Assembly: GCA_036924285.1 (NCBI GenBank)
Contig: JAYKYS010000014.1
Coordinates: 7,316,001 to 7,380,000 of the forward strand
Direction of reading: 5' to 3'
From: Asterella californica
Lineage: Eukaryota; Streptophyta; Marchantiopsida; Marchantiales; Aytoniaceae
Length of the DNA stretch: 64,000 bases
Shown: one piece after another, positions 20,701 to 30,540 of the stretch
How the letters are laid out: every line of letters starts with the position of its first letter
Numbering within the stretch: the first letter of the stretch is position 1
The notes under the pieces: generated by a model
What the model was told of the DNA's origin: nothing
Databases searched by the model: none
The model's input: the letters and a program-made list of their open reading frames with translations, nothing else
Position numbers and translations under genes: made by a program

Positions 20701-22681
20701 TCCGATCAACTTGACAAAGTTGAGGCAGTTTCTTGGCATGGTTGGATATTATCGTAGGTTTGTCTTTTCCTTCTCAAACAAAGCAATAGCTTTGACTATG
20801 TACATGAAGAAGGGAGTTGATTTTGACTTGATAGTGCATGATCAGAAGGCAAAGGAAGCATTTGAGGAGCTGAAAAAGGCATTAGTGACAGCTCCTATAC
20901 TTGCTAAACCTGAGTGGAGTAAAGCATTTATTCTGTATACGGATGCCTCCAATGTAGCAATCGGATGTACATTAAGTCAGCTAGATGGAGATGGGCATGA
21001 TCATCCTATAGCTTATGCTAGTAGGCAGATGGTTCCAGCGGAGAAGAATTACTCCGTGACTGAACGAGAAGGATTAGCGGTGATCTTTGGATTGAAGAAA
21101 TTTCGACACTACTTGCTAGGAGGGAAATTTTCCATAGTCACAGATCACAAGGCTTTAAAGTATATCTTTAATAAGCCTAATGCCGAAGGTCGTATTGCTC
21201 GTTGGAAGATCCTTCTAACAGAATACGATTATGTGATCGAAGATAGACCAGGGAAGAAGCATGCGAATGCTGATCTTTTGTCAAGGGCTTATGATGATGA
21301 GGGAGAAGAACCGTTTGATGATTCATTTCCAGACGAGCATCTGATGACCATCACAAGCATCGAGGAGATACCGGACGAGTACAAGGAAATCTGGAGTTTC
21401 CTTGTAGATGGCTCTTTTCCAGAAGGTATGCATACCCGAGAACGTAACGCGTTGATCAAGAGATGCAAACCTTACACCATGGTAGAGGGAATTCTGTTTC
21501 ATCAAGGAGCAGATGGGTTACTAAGGAGAGCAGTTGGTCAGAAGGAGGCATTCAAGCTAATGCACGAGTTTCACGACGGAACTGTTTGCGGAGGTCACTT
21601 TGCTGGTAAGATAACAGCCTTCAAGATTTTGGATGCGGGTTACCACTGGAGAGGGATTTTCAAAGAGTGTTTAGACTATTGCAAAACTTGCGACGTATGT
21701 CAAGCATTTGCTCTGAAGTCTACTAGAACACCTCCGTTAAGATCAATTCCCGTGTTAGGACCATTTGAGAAGTGGGGTATTGATTTTGTAGGTCCTCTTA
21801 ATAAGACACCCCGAGGCAATAGATACATTGTAGTCGCCACTGACTATTGTACCAAGTGGGTAGAGGCTAGACCTTTGAGAGAGACCAATGAAACAGAAGT
21901 CGGTAGATTCTTATGGGAGAGGATCATCACAAGATTTGGATGTCCGTTAGAGTTGGTCTCAGATAGAGGAGGAGAGTTTGTAGGGAGCATGACTACTGCT
22001 ATGCTACAACACTTTTCTATCAAGCCACGAGTAACGACCTCATACAAACCAAATGCTAATGGTCTTGCGGAGAAGACCAATCTTACACTTTGTATGATGC
22101 TCGCCAAAGATGCTGGTGTTGAGACTGCGAAACATACTTGGGATAAGAGGCTACATGCTATCTTATGGGAGTATCGAACGACAACAAAGACTTCTACTGG
22201 GTACTCCCCATTTCGACTGGTTTATGGAGTGGAGTCCAAGTTGCCGATCCAATTCGAATTGGATACTTTTCAAACTATTCAACGAAAGTTGAAGAGGTCG
22301 AGAGGAGAAGACGTGGTCAGATCAAGAAGGGAGCAACTCATGGAGTTGGAAGAGACCCGAGCGGTAGCAATGATCCGGATGGAACGAGCTCAGGCGTATC
22401 AAAAGAAGAGTTACGACAAACGGTTGGGCAAGAGGGAGGTAAAACCTTTTCAAGTCGGAGATTGGGTTATGTTGTATGATGCTATCAGATTCAAGAGGGC
22501 TAGGAAGAAGTTTCTTCCGAGATATTTTGGTCCTTTTGTTGTAGATAAGGTGTGGAGCAACTTCACATATGACCTTCAGGAGCTGGGAGGAAGGAGATTC
22601 GATCGGGTCAACCATGACAAGTTGAAGTTGTTTCATCGACGGAAGTTCTCTCTTCACTCCGAGGACGGAGCGAAAATTTAG
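17795..22681 (+). CDS. C unit 1: Gag-Pol polyprotein, 1628 aa, intact
   Basis: One uninterrupted frame. Gag core spans about residues 1-160 (FHGKDNEDVEPFVRDF, LTWYEDRV). The zinc knuckle CWTCGGSHFQRNC (C-x2-C-x3-H-x4-C) is at 299-311. Protease motif LVDGGSAVN has Asp 505. Reverse transcriptase spans about 760-935 with FGDGYSGYNQI and the catalytic FIDD (Asp 901/902). RNase H begins near 1040 with YTDASN (Asp 1050). Integrase has an HHCC finger from His 1257, catalytic Asp 1330, Asp 1390 and Glu 1426 (exactly 35 residues between the last two, DD35E), and the GPY/F-type motif PRYFGPFVV. There is no chromodomain. RT and integrase wording resemble the Tat/Athila side of plant Ty3/gypsy. All catalytic residues are present. 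Gag and Pol are fused, so no frameshift is needed. Confidence 0.97.
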   Translation: MGKLPVFHGKDNEDVEPFVRDFKRGCIGNNVRRKEEWVLLLPEFLEDFALTWYEDRVKSQTPGAVEDTWETLSNALIEEFLPEESYEKLMVELTHLKQRDDEKVRQYAERVDKLEQRFRTVLRKSGDNVELTMAGIGAVLTKNLVGGLRPSIRTQVRYEKPATKAEAIKIATNMEESLDEGDIIQPHHAALVSTPTPGVATTIAPAPSQLVIASTSAPTPTVVPRPFVPTTMSTATSDFHAELKSITDTLADLKINVVQLREWRNKGGGGGQRGYDNNPNRGNQGNFGGNQGNFGGITCWTCGGSHFQRNCPNNGARGAEAVRMNVGGGNPSQGRDKGVATIDVVRDPIYEKGESSNSSHAPVELLAQERKRTRFSDEPVFMEESASRSTRSSNVSSTPREPRRKLGMADFTISSSQAGYDVVEDVGAQKANITVGQLIALNPSLRRELRGGLSSKRSKKKKPKSKTSKSMGVGVVDVHASEVCTRASKIEVRLNGHYVSDVLVDGGSAVNAISERLMKKLGMEPTRPASIVVGMANKQRVRPLGVLEKVVVSVMGVQTLMSFQVLKDSSYDLLLGRPWLRAVRTTDRWHKGYLRIGPRDHRVIVPLSGVGVVTSDSDRPTSDYWESDTEDDQSVSEVDTGDSYDQESSSEDEGFGRDESVHQLSAIDLLPRPAVEKDPDKEELSEAEIVRRLSTLKFGINVTQEEKSRFLDIFRKYIHVFAFSYKDLKEVTLETHRIELEENARPVRQKQRRVNPTTAMMVKEEIDKLKEASFIYEVENSEWVSPIVIVKKKNGKLRVCIDYKKLNAVTKKDYYPLPFIDEILEEVAGHEWYSFGDGYSGYNQIKIAQEYQQLTTFTTPWGTFAFRVMPFGLCNAPATFQRFMNKVFEPFIGKFVRDFIDDFCVYGRKEDHFDHVIKVLQRLEQANASLNPEKCIFGCEEGLLLGHIISKNGIAVDPEKVKKIVDLPFPINLTKLRQFLGMVGYYRRFVFSFSNKAIALTMYMKKGVDFDLIVHDQKAKEAFEELKKALVTAPILAKPEWSKAFILYTDASNVAIGCTLSQLDGDGHDHPIAYASRQMVPAEKNYSVTEREGLAVIFGLKKFRHYLLGGKFSIVTDHKALKYIFNKPNAEGRIARWKILLTEYDYVIEDRPGKKHANADLLSRAYDDEGEEPFDDSFPDEHLMTITSIEEIPDEYKEIWSFLVDGSFPEGMHTRERNALIKRCKPYTMVEGILFHQGADGLLRRAVGQKEAFKLMHEFHDGTVCGGHFAGKITAFKILDAGYHWRGIFKECLDYCKTCDVCQAFALKSTRTPPLRSIPVLGPFEKWGIDFVGPLNKTPRGNRYIVVATDYCTKWVEARPLRETNETEVGRFLWERIITRFGCPLELVSDRGGEFVGSMTTAMLQHFSIKPRVTTSYKPNANGLAEKTNLTLCMMLAKDAGVETAKHTWDKRLHAILWEYRTTTKTSTGYSPFRLVYGVESKLPIQFELDTFQTIQRKLKRSRGEDVVRSRREQLMELEETRAVAMIRMERAQAYQKKSYDKRLGKREVKPFQVGDWVMLYDAIRFKRARKKFLPRYFGPFVVDKVWSNFTYDLQELGGRRFDRVNHDKLKLFHRRKFSLHSEDGAKI

Positions 22682-22694
22682 TCCGGGGGTAAAA
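22681..22694 (+). promoter_or_regulatory. C polypurine tract, unit 1
   Basis: GTCCGGGGGTAAAA directly before LTR 2. GGGGGTAAAA is a purine run with one T, the likely plus-strand primer. Copy at 30527-30540. Confidence 0.7.
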
Positions 22695-23607
22695 TGTAAC
22701 GACCTATGTTACACATAGGAAGTTTATCTATTAGTAAGGTGTTTAGTTCTAACTAAGTGTTGAGAATGTTTATTTGCTGCCAAAGTACTTTTAGGAGATA
22801 TCAAGTTAGTCATGACTAGCTAAAAGTTAGTTATGGTTAAACTTAGCTGTACTTTTGGCAGAATTCAGATATTTGCTAAAGAGTGAGCACTACTATCTTG
22901 TCATCTTGTCTAAAAGGTAGAAAGGGGGTGGAAAGTATCCCTTATCTCCTTTTTGACTTGATATTAGTGGTTGGATTAAAGTTGTGGACTTTGTGGGCAT
23001 TAAAAACAAGAAGAGATTCCACATGTTTCCTTTTTAGTGGGTCCTAGTGTAGAGGGGGGGTGGAAATTCGAGATTCCTTGAGAATATTCCAGAATCCTTC
23101 TAGAAGTTGTTGACTTTGAAGGAATAAGCCCATGTGAAAAGGTAAAAAGCCCATGTGATCAATGCTTTTACCTTAAGTAATATCTTAGTAAAACCCGGTA
23201 AAAGTAGTTACGGCTGAGTTACCGGAGGGTACCAAAGTAAAAACCTAGAATGTATAAATAGAGGAGTAGAGAAGAGCTCCTCATCCTTGTTTTCACATCG
23301 TCGTAATGACAACTTGAGTAATATAGAGTGTGGGATATTTTAGCATGTGAGAACTTGAGAGACGTCGTTAGAATGGAGGATTTTAGTGGATGAGATTATG
23401 GAGATTTTAGTTGATAAGTTTGTGGGTGTATGAATGAGAGTGAACTTAGCATTTTTCCCTTCAAGATTCATGGTGTGCTTCCATCAAAGCCATCAGAGGT
23501 GACCCCTGAGTGAGAGACAGGCCCGACAGTTGCAGATTCGTGGATGACGATCGTGGAGGTTGAGAGATCGGGGGGTAGTTGATCGTTAGGACCGCGGAGG
23601 GTTTACA
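22695..23607 (+). repeat. C LTR 2 (shared, middle)
   Basis: 913 bp. It serves as 3' LTR of unit 1 and 5' LTR of unit 2. It matches LTR 1 at all three positions where LTR 3 differs. TATA box at 23253-23260. Confidence 0.96.
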
Positions 23608-23611
23608 TTTT

Positions 23612-23629
23612 TGGTTCCGTTGCCGGGAC
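23612..23629 (+). promoter_or_regulatory. C primer-binding site, unit 2 (tRNA-Glu)
   Basis: Identical to 15766-15783, four bases after LTR 2. Its presence shows that LTR 2 is followed by a full 5' leader rather than by flanking DNA. Confidence 0.85.
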
Positions 23630-23653
23630 CTCACTTGAAGGGATCGTTGAACG

Positions 23654-23824
23654 ATGTTTAGAGTTCAGTTCTATATTCGACAAAAGGAGATTATGAGAGA
23701 GCACATGGAGAGAACGTTGGGAGGAGAGAGAGCTAACGCGATGTTAGCAACGTTAGAACCTTTCGTGTATCCCGTAGTGATATATGACGCGTTCGAAGTC
23801 ATTCTTTACATCTTGTTCACTTAG
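23654..23824 (+). CDS. C unit 2: small leader ORF (56 aa)
   Basis: Identical to 15808-15978 in unit 1. See there for description; function unknown. Confidence 0.35.
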   Translation: MFRVQFYIRQKEIMREHMERTLGGERANAMLATLEPFVYPVVIYDAFEVILYILFT

Positions 23825-23916
23825 AAAGGGTTTGAGGAGAGTTGAAAGGAGGTGCAACAAGAGTTGTAGAGAAGGAGGAGAGAAAAGTTATTAGAGGAGA
23901 GAAATTTGTGAGTTTA

Positions 23917-24376
23917 GAAATTCTGCTCTCTGGAAAATTTGTACAGTCGCTGTCAACTTTTCTGTGAATTTTATTTTCCTGAGAAACTTTCCAGTGTTTT
24001 AGATTGGCTGATAACCTATCTAAGACAAAAGGAATCATAGGAAAAGGTGGTCTAGAGAGGGAGCAATGATTTTTCAAAGTTGAGGGGGTCTATTCGTGAG
24101 AGTTGAGGAATTCTGTTCTCTGGAAAAAGTTTACAGTCAGTGTCAGATTTTCTGTGAATTTTATTTTCCTGAGAAACTTTCCAGTGTTTTAGAGTGGCTG
24201 ATAAGCTATCCAGGACAAAAGAAATCATGAGAAGATGAGGTCTGAAGAGGGAGAAAGGATTTTTCAAAGTGGAGGGGGTTGACAACCATGAGGGAAGTGA
24301 AAATATACAAATTTCAGTTCTCTGAAAATTTGTACAGTCATCACCATCTCTTCTGATTAGAGAAGTTTCTGTTGAA
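23917..24376 (+). repeat. C leader tandem repeat, unit 2
   Basis: Copy of 16071-16530 with the same two and a partial third repeat (starts 23917, 24107 and 24308). Confidence 0.85.
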
Positions 24377-24494
24377 ACTTCATGATTTAGTAGCTTGGAG
24401 GTTGAGCTACTGGAGACCACAAAAATCTTGGAGAGATCTCTTACCAACTAAGAGAGATACGTTTCGGCATACAAGGAGGTCTTGAAGATACGTC

Positions 24495-24812
24495 ATGGGG
24501 AATCCAGTTCGAATGACGAGGTGGAAGAAGAGACGTTTAGGAGTTCGAACAGAGACGGAGAAGCCCAAGTTAAGTATAGATGAGTTACGAACACGCATCT
24601 ATAGCACTTGGGGTGCCCTCTTTACTCTATACGAAGAAGCTTCCGCGACAATTGGCACAGATTTGAAGAAAGTCGAGTTTAAAGCATCATTCACTATGGA
24701 GGCCACGAATGCTCCTGGTGAAATAGAGTTGGATCCTTACAAGAGTGAGTTCAAGATGTCTGTTGTGATGAGTACAAACGAGGGTGAGGAGGATCATATC
24801 TTTGATAGTTAA
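24495..24812 (+). CDS. C unit 2: accessory ORF, 105 aa
   Basis: Identical product to 16649-16966. Basic start and acidic end, no recognised domain. Confidence 0.5.
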   Translation: MGNPVRMTRWKKRRLGVRTETEKPKLSIDELRTRIYSTWGALFTLYEEASATIGTDLKKVEFKASFTMEATNAPGEIELDPYKSEFKMSVVMSTNEGEEDHIFDS

Positions 24813-24935
24813 TATTAGATTAGATTTTATTTCGTGTATCGCATGTATAATGCACGATTTCTAATATAAAGCTCGGAAGAGTTAAGAAAGTAATGTAGAA
24901 TTATTTTCCTCTATGATATTTTGTCCACTTAATGG

Positions 24936-25427
24936 TTGAGAAGGTGCAACATGAGTGGAAATTCAAAAGATTGGAAAGTTAGACTTAGAAACCTTCCTCA
25001 AGGTTTAGATGTCATAGTAAGTGTCGGAGAAAGTTCGAGAGAGATTATCGTCGAGTTTGAAAACCCTAGTACTAAACCTCAAGTAGAATCGCCGAGGAGA
25101 AGAGTAGAAACCGACTTGTGGTGTTATTTCTGTAGAGGGTTGGGACACAAAGTAGTGAATTGTCCAACTAGAATCAGAACCGAGAGAGCTAAAGGGAAGC
25201 GGGAGTTTACTGATTTGAGTCTTCGAGTGGGTCCATCGTCACCAGCGCCAATTCATCTTCTAGGCGAAGATCCTTGTCCAAGTTGTGGAGTGGGTGATCT
25301 ATCAAGAGGACACAAGTGCGTCGATGTGGCCGCCCTACTTACGTCCGTAGTCGAGAAGTTGGACGAGACTCAAAGAGCTGAGACGGAGAAGTTGTCGACT
25401 TCAAAGGAGGACTCGGCTGAGTTGTGA
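24936..25427 (+). CDS. C unit 2: zinc-knuckle accessory protein, 163 aa
   Basis: Identical product to 17090-17581, with the CYFC...H...C knuckle and the second Cys/His cluster. The TGATG overlap with the next ORF is preserved at 25425-25429. Confidence 0.6.
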   Translation: MRRCNMSGNSKDWKVRLRNLPQGLDVIVSVGESSREIIVEFENPSTKPQVESPRRRVETDLWCYFCRGLGHKVVNCPTRIRTERAKGKREFTDLSLRVGPSSPAPIHLLGEDPCPSCGVGDLSRGHKCVDVAALLTSVVEKLDETQRAETEKLSTSKEDSAEL

Positions 25428-25591
25428 TGGAGATCGTCATTCGGATGGTGGAGAAGGCGGTGATGCGACTCAGACTCATGATTACCTTGGGGGAAGAGAT
25501 GGCACAAGAGGTGTTGTTACAACCATTTCCTTTCATTTTACCTATGGTAGATTATTCGCGAATGGAATTGGTGATGTTCGTACTCTTTTAG
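25427..25591 (+). CDS. C unit 2: overlapping small ORF, 54 aa
   Basis: Copy of 17581-17745. Starts inside the stop codon of the preceding ORF and ends shortly before the gag-pol start. Confidence 0.35.
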   Translation: MEIVIRMVEKAVMRLRLMITLGEEMAQEVLLQPFPFILPMVDYSRMELVMFVLF

Positions 25592-25640
25592 CGAGTAGTT
25601 ATTGCACGACGATTAGAAGAGTAGAAAGAGTAGTTACAAG

Positions 25641-28600
25641 ATGGGAAAGCTACCCGTGTTTCATGGGAAGGACAATGAAGATGTAGAACCGTTTGTTCGA
25701 GACTTCAAAAGGGGTTGCATCGGAAACAACGTGAGAAGGAAGGAAGAATGGGTGTTGTTACTGCCAGAGTTTTTAGAAGATTTTGCTCTTACGTGGTATG
25801 AAGACCGAGTGAAGAGCCAGACACCTGGTGCAGTTGAGGACACATGGGAGACGTTGAGTAATGCACTCATCGAAGAATTTCTTCCAGAAGAGAGTTATGA
25901 GAAGCTCATGGTGGAGCTTACTCATTTGAAGCAACGTGACGACGAGAAAGTTCGGCAATATGCCGAAAGGGTGGATAAGTTGGAGCAACGGTTTCGGACG
26001 GTCCTACGGAAGAGTGGAGACAATGTGGAACTAACGATGGCGGGGATTGGAGCAGTGCTGACCAAGAACTTGGTGGGAGGGTTGAGACCTTCAATTCGAA
26101 CCCAAGTGAGGTACGAGAAGCCAGCAACCAAAGCGGAGGCCATCAAGATAGCGACAAATATGGAAGAGAGTTTGGATGAAGGAGATATCATCCAACCTCA
26201 TCATGCTGCTCTGGTGTCAACTCCGACTCCTGGTGTAGCCACAACGATCGCACCTGCACCATCACAATTGGTGATTGCTTCAACGTCAGCTCCTACTCCA
26301 ACGGTGGTGCCAAGACCGTTTGTCCCAACAACGATGTCTACTGCCACCTCTGATTTTCATGCCGAGCTGAAGAGCATCACTGACACTCTTGCGGATCTCA
26401 AGATAAATGTGGTACAGTTACGAGAATGGAGGAACAAAGGTGGAGGAGGAGGTCAAAGAGGTTACGACAACAATCCCAACCGAGGAAATCAAGGTAACTT
26501 TGGAGGCAACCAAGGTAACTTTGGAGGAATCACTTGTTGGACGTGTGGAGGTTCTCATTTCCAGCGAAATTGTCCTAACAACGGAGCAAGAGGTGCCGAA
26601 GCTGTCAGAATGAATGTGGGTGGAGGAAATCCATCACAAGGACGAGACAAAGGGGTGGCTACTATCGATGTCGTGCGAGATCCCATCTACGAGAAAGGAG
26701 AGAGTTCAAACTCTTCTCATGCACCGGTGGAGCTTTTAGCTCAAGAAAGAAAAAGAACTCGATTTTCTGATGAACCGGTTTTCATGGAGGAGTCAGCAAG
26801 TAGAAGTACTCGTTCGAGTAATGTTTCGAGTACACCAAGGGAGCCAAGAAGGAAGCTGGGGATGGCGGATTTCACCATTTCATCTTCCCAAGCGGGATAT
26901 GATGTGGTTGAAGATGTGGGTGCTCAGAAAGCCAACATCACTGTTGGACAACTGATCGCACTTAATCCCAGCTTACGAAGGGAACTCAGAGGAGGACTGA
27001 GTTCTAAGAGAAGCAAGAAGAAGAAACCCAAGAGCAAGACATCAAAGTCAATGGGAGTTGGTGTGGTGGATGTGCATGCTTCAGAGGTATGCACTAGGGC
27101 TTCAAAGATTGAAGTCCGATTGAATGGTCACTACGTCTCTGACGTATTGGTGGATGGAGGGTCGGCTGTAAACGCCATATCGGAGAGGTTGATGAAGAAG
27201 TTGGGAATGGAACCAACTCGCCCGGCTAGCATTGTCGTGGGGATGGCTAACAAGCAACGGGTAAGACCTCTTGGTGTGTTAGAGAAGGTGGTCGTGTCTG
27301 TGATGGGAGTTCAAACATTGATGTCCTTTCAAGTGTTAAAGGACTCTAGTTATGATTTGCTCCTAGGTAGGCCTTGGTTGAGAGCTGTGCGCACCACGGA
27401 TAGGTGGCACAAGGGATACTTACGAATTGGGCCTAGAGATCATAGAGTGATAGTTCCTCTCTCGGGTGTTGGAGTTGTGACTTCTGACTCTGATAGACCC
27501 ACTAGTGACTACTGGGAATCTGATACGGAGGATGATCAGAGTGTCTCGGAAGTAGATACTGGGGATTCTTACGACCAAGAATCCTCGTCTGAGGATGAAG
27601 GATTTGGTCGAGACGAATCAGTACATCAGCTTAGTGCTATTGACTTGTTGCCTCGACCAGCAGTGGAGAAAGATCCTGACAAAGAAGAGTTGAGTGAGGC
27701 AGAGATTGTGAGAAGACTCTCTACCCTGAAGTTTGGTATCAATGTCACTCAAGAAGAGAAAAGTAGATTCCTAGATATATTTCGAAAATATATCCATGTG
27801 TTTGCTTTCAGCTACAAGGATTTGAAGGAGGTGACCCTCGAGACTCATCGAATCGAATTGGAGGAGAACGCAAGACCAGTTCGACAGAAGCAGAGAAGGG
27901 TCAATCCTACAACGGCAATGATGGTCAAGGAGGAGATAGACAAGTTGAAGGAGGCGAGTTTCATCTATGAGGTGGAGAACTCAGAATGGGTTTCACCCAT
28001 TGTGATTGTCAAGAAGAAGAATGGTAAGCTGCGAGTGTGCATAGACTATAAGAAGCTGAATGCAGTTACCAAGAAGGACTATTATCCTCTACCATTTATA
28101 GATGAGATTTTGGAGGAAGTTGCCGGTCATGAGTGGTACAGCTTTGGTGATGGTTATAGTGGATACAACCAGATCAAGATAGCACAGGAGTACCAGCAGT
28201 TGACTACTTTCACTACTCCTTGGGGAACATTTGCATTTCGAGTGATGCCATTCGGACTGTGTAATGCTCCGGCCACGTTTCAGAGGTTCATGAACAAGGT
28301 GTTTGAACCATTCATAGGGAAGTTTGTTCGGGATTTCATTGACGATTTCTGTGTGTACGGACGAAAGGAGGACCACTTTGATCATGTGATCAAAGTTTTG
28401 CAGCGGTTGGAGCAAGCCAACGCTTCTCTAAATCCAGAGAAGTGCATCTTTGGCTGCGAAGAAGGTCTGCTGTTAGGGCACATCATTTCCAAGAATGGGA
28501 TTGCGGTAGATCCTGAGAAGGTGAAGAAGATTGTGGATCTTCCATTTCCGATCAACTTGACAAAGTTGAGGCAGTTTCTTGGCATGGTTGGATATTATCG

Positions 28601-30527
28601 TAGGTTTGTCTTTTCCTTCTCAAACAAAGCAATAGCTTTGACTATGTACATGAAGAAGGGAGTTGATTTTGACTTGATAGTGCATGATCAGAAGGCAAAG
28701 GAAGCATTTGAGGAGCTGAAAAAGGCATTAGTGACAGCTCCTATACTTGCTAAACCTGAGTGGAGTAAAGCATTTATTCTGTATACGGATGCCTCCAATG
28801 TAGCAATCGGATGTACATTAAGTCAGCTAGATGGAGATGGGCATGATCATCCTATAGCTTATGCTAGTAGGCAGATGGTTCCAGCGGAGAAGAATTACTC
28901 CGTGACTGAACGAGAAGGATTAGCGGTGATCTTTGGATTGAAGAAATTTCGACACTACTTGCTAGGAGGGAAATTTTCCATAGTCACAGATCACAAGGCT
29001 TTAAAGTATATCTTTAATAAGCCTAATGCCGAAGGTCGTATTGCTCGTTGGAAGATCCTTCTAACAGAATACGATTATGTGATCGAAGATAGACCAGGGA
29101 AGAAGCATGCGAATGCTGATCTTTTGTCAAGGGCTTATGATGATGAGGGAGAAGAACCGTTTGATGATTCATTTCCAGACGAGCATCTGATGACCATCAC
29201 AAGCATCGAGGAGATACCGGACGAGTACAAGGAAATCTGGAGTTTCCTTGTAGATGGCTCTTTTCCAGAAGGTATGCATACCCGAGAACGTAACGCGTTG
29301 ATCAAGAGATGCAAACCTTACACCATGGTAGAGGGAATTCTGTTTCATCAAGGAGCAGATGGGTTACTAAGGAGAGCAGTTGGTCAGAAGGAGGCATTCA
29401 AGCTAATGCACGAGTTTCACGACGGAACTGTTTGCGGAGGTCACTTTGCTGGTAAGATAACAGCCTTCAAGATTTTGGATGCGGGTTACCACTGGAGAGG
29501 GATTTTCAAAGAGTGTTTAGACTATTGCAAAACTTGCGACGTATGTCAAGCATTTGCTCTGAAGTCTACTAGAACACCTCCGTTAAGATCAATTCCCGTG
29601 TTAGGACCATTTGAGAAGTGGGGTATTGATTTTGTAGGTCCTCTTAATAAGACACCCCGAGGCAATAGATACATTGTAGTCGCCACTGACTATTGTACCA
29701 AGTGGGTAGAGGCTAGACCTTTGAGAGAGACCAATGAAACAGAAGTCGGTAGATTCTTATGGGAGAGGATCATCACAAGATTTGGATGTCCGTTAGAGTT
29801 GGTCTCAGATAGAGGAGGAGAGTTTGTAGGGAGCATGACTACTGCTATGCTACAACACTTTTCTATCAAGCCACGAGTAACGACCTCATACAAACCAAAT
29901 GCTAATGGTCTTGCGGAGAAGACCAATCTTACACTTTGTATGATGCTCGCCAAAGATGCTGGTGTTGAGACTGCGAAACATACTTGGGATAAGAGGCTAC
30001 ATGCTATCTTATGGGAGTATCGAACGACAACAAAGACTTCTACTGGGTACTCCCCATTTCGACTGGTTTATGGAGTGGAGTCCAAGTTGCCGATCCAATT
30101 CGAATTGGATACTTTTCAAACTATTCAACGAAAGTTGAAGAGGTCGAGAGGAGAAGACGTGGTCAGATCAAGAAGGGAGCAACTCATGGAGTTGGAAGAG
30201 ACCCGAGCGGTAGCAATGATCCGGATGGAACGAGCTCAGGCGTATCAAAAGAAGAGTTACGACAAACGGTTGGGCAAGAGGGAGGTAAAACCTTTTCAAG
30301 TCGGAGATTGGGTTATGTTGTATGATGCTATCAGATTCAAGAGGGCTAGGAAGAAGTTTCTTCCGAGATATTTTGGTCCTTTTGTTGTAGATAAGGTGTG
30401 GAGCAACTTCACATATGACCTTCAGGAGCTGGGAGGAAGGAGATTCGATCGGGTCAACCATGACAAGTTGAAGTTGTTTCATCGACGGAAGTTCTCTCTT
30501 CACTCCGAGGACGGAGCGAAAATTTAG
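25641..30527 (+). CDS. C unit 2: Gag-Pol polyprotein, 1628 aa, intact
   Basis: The product is identical to the unit 1 protein (17795-22681), with all protease, RT, RNase H and integrase catalytic residues. Two intact and identical polyproteins in one insertion mean either unit could supply proteins. RNA from LTR 1 could end in LTR 2 or read through to LTR 3, giving one-unit or two-unit genomes; RNA from LTR 2 would give a normal one-unit genome. Which are used cannot be read from sequence. Confidence 0.97.
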   Translation: MGKLPVFHGKDNEDVEPFVRDFKRGCIGNNVRRKEEWVLLLPEFLEDFALTWYEDRVKSQTPGAVEDTWETLSNALIEEFLPEESYEKLMVELTHLKQRDDEKVRQYAERVDKLEQRFRTVLRKSGDNVELTMAGIGAVLTKNLVGGLRPSIRTQVRYEKPATKAEAIKIATNMEESLDEGDIIQPHHAALVSTPTPGVATTIAPAPSQLVIASTSAPTPTVVPRPFVPTTMSTATSDFHAELKSITDTLADLKINVVQLREWRNKGGGGGQRGYDNNPNRGNQGNFGGNQGNFGGITCWTCGGSHFQRNCPNNGARGAEAVRMNVGGGNPSQGRDKGVATIDVVRDPIYEKGESSNSSHAPVELLAQERKRTRFSDEPVFMEESASRSTRSSNVSSTPREPRRKLGMADFTISSSQAGYDVVEDVGAQKANITVGQLIALNPSLRRELRGGLSSKRSKKKKPKSKTSKSMGVGVVDVHASEVCTRASKIEVRLNGHYVSDVLVDGGSAVNAISERLMKKLGMEPTRPASIVVGMANKQRVRPLGVLEKVVVSVMGVQTLMSFQVLKDSSYDLLLGRPWLRAVRTTDRWHKGYLRIGPRDHRVIVPLSGVGVVTSDSDRPTSDYWESDTEDDQSVSEVDTGDSYDQESSSEDEGFGRDESVHQLSAIDLLPRPAVEKDPDKEELSEAEIVRRLSTLKFGINVTQEEKSRFLDIFRKYIHVFAFSYKDLKEVTLETHRIELEENARPVRQKQRRVNPTTAMMVKEEIDKLKEASFIYEVENSEWVSPIVIVKKKNGKLRVCIDYKKLNAVTKKDYYPLPFIDEILEEVAGHEWYSFGDGYSGYNQIKIAQEYQQLTTFTTPWGTFAFRVMPFGLCNAPATFQRFMNKVFEPFIGKFVRDFIDDFCVYGRKEDHFDHVIKVLQRLEQANASLNPEKCIFGCEEGLLLGHIISKNGIAVDPEKVKKIVDLPFPINLTKLRQFLGMVGYYRRFVFSFSNKAIALTMYMKKGVDFDLIVHDQKAKEAFEELKKALVTAPILAKPEWSKAFILYTDASNVAIGCTLSQLDGDGHDHPIAYASRQMVPAEKNYSVTEREGLAVIFGLKKFRHYLLGGKFSIVTDHKALKYIFNKPNAEGRIARWKILLTEYDYVIEDRPGKKHANADLLSRAYDDEGEEPFDDSFPDEHLMTITSIEEIPDEYKEIWSFLVDGSFPEGMHTRERNALIKRCKPYTMVEGILFHQGADGLLRRAVGQKEAFKLMHEFHDGTVCGGHFAGKITAFKILDAGYHWRGIFKECLDYCKTCDVCQAFALKSTRTPPLRSIPVLGPFEKWGIDFVGPLNKTPRGNRYIVVATDYCTKWVEARPLRETNETEVGRFLWERIITRFGCPLELVSDRGGEFVGSMTTAMLQHFSIKPRVTTSYKPNANGLAEKTNLTLCMMLAKDAGVETAKHTWDKRLHAILWEYRTTTKTSTGYSPFRLVYGVESKLPIQFELDTFQTIQRKLKRSRGEDVVRSRREQLMELEETRAVAMIRMERAQAYQKKSYDKRLGKREVKPFQVGDWVMLYDAIRFKRARKKFLPRYFGPFVVDKVWSNFTYDLQELGGRRFDRVNHDKLKLFHRRKFSLHSEDGAKI

Positions 30528-30540
30528 TCCGGGGGTAAAA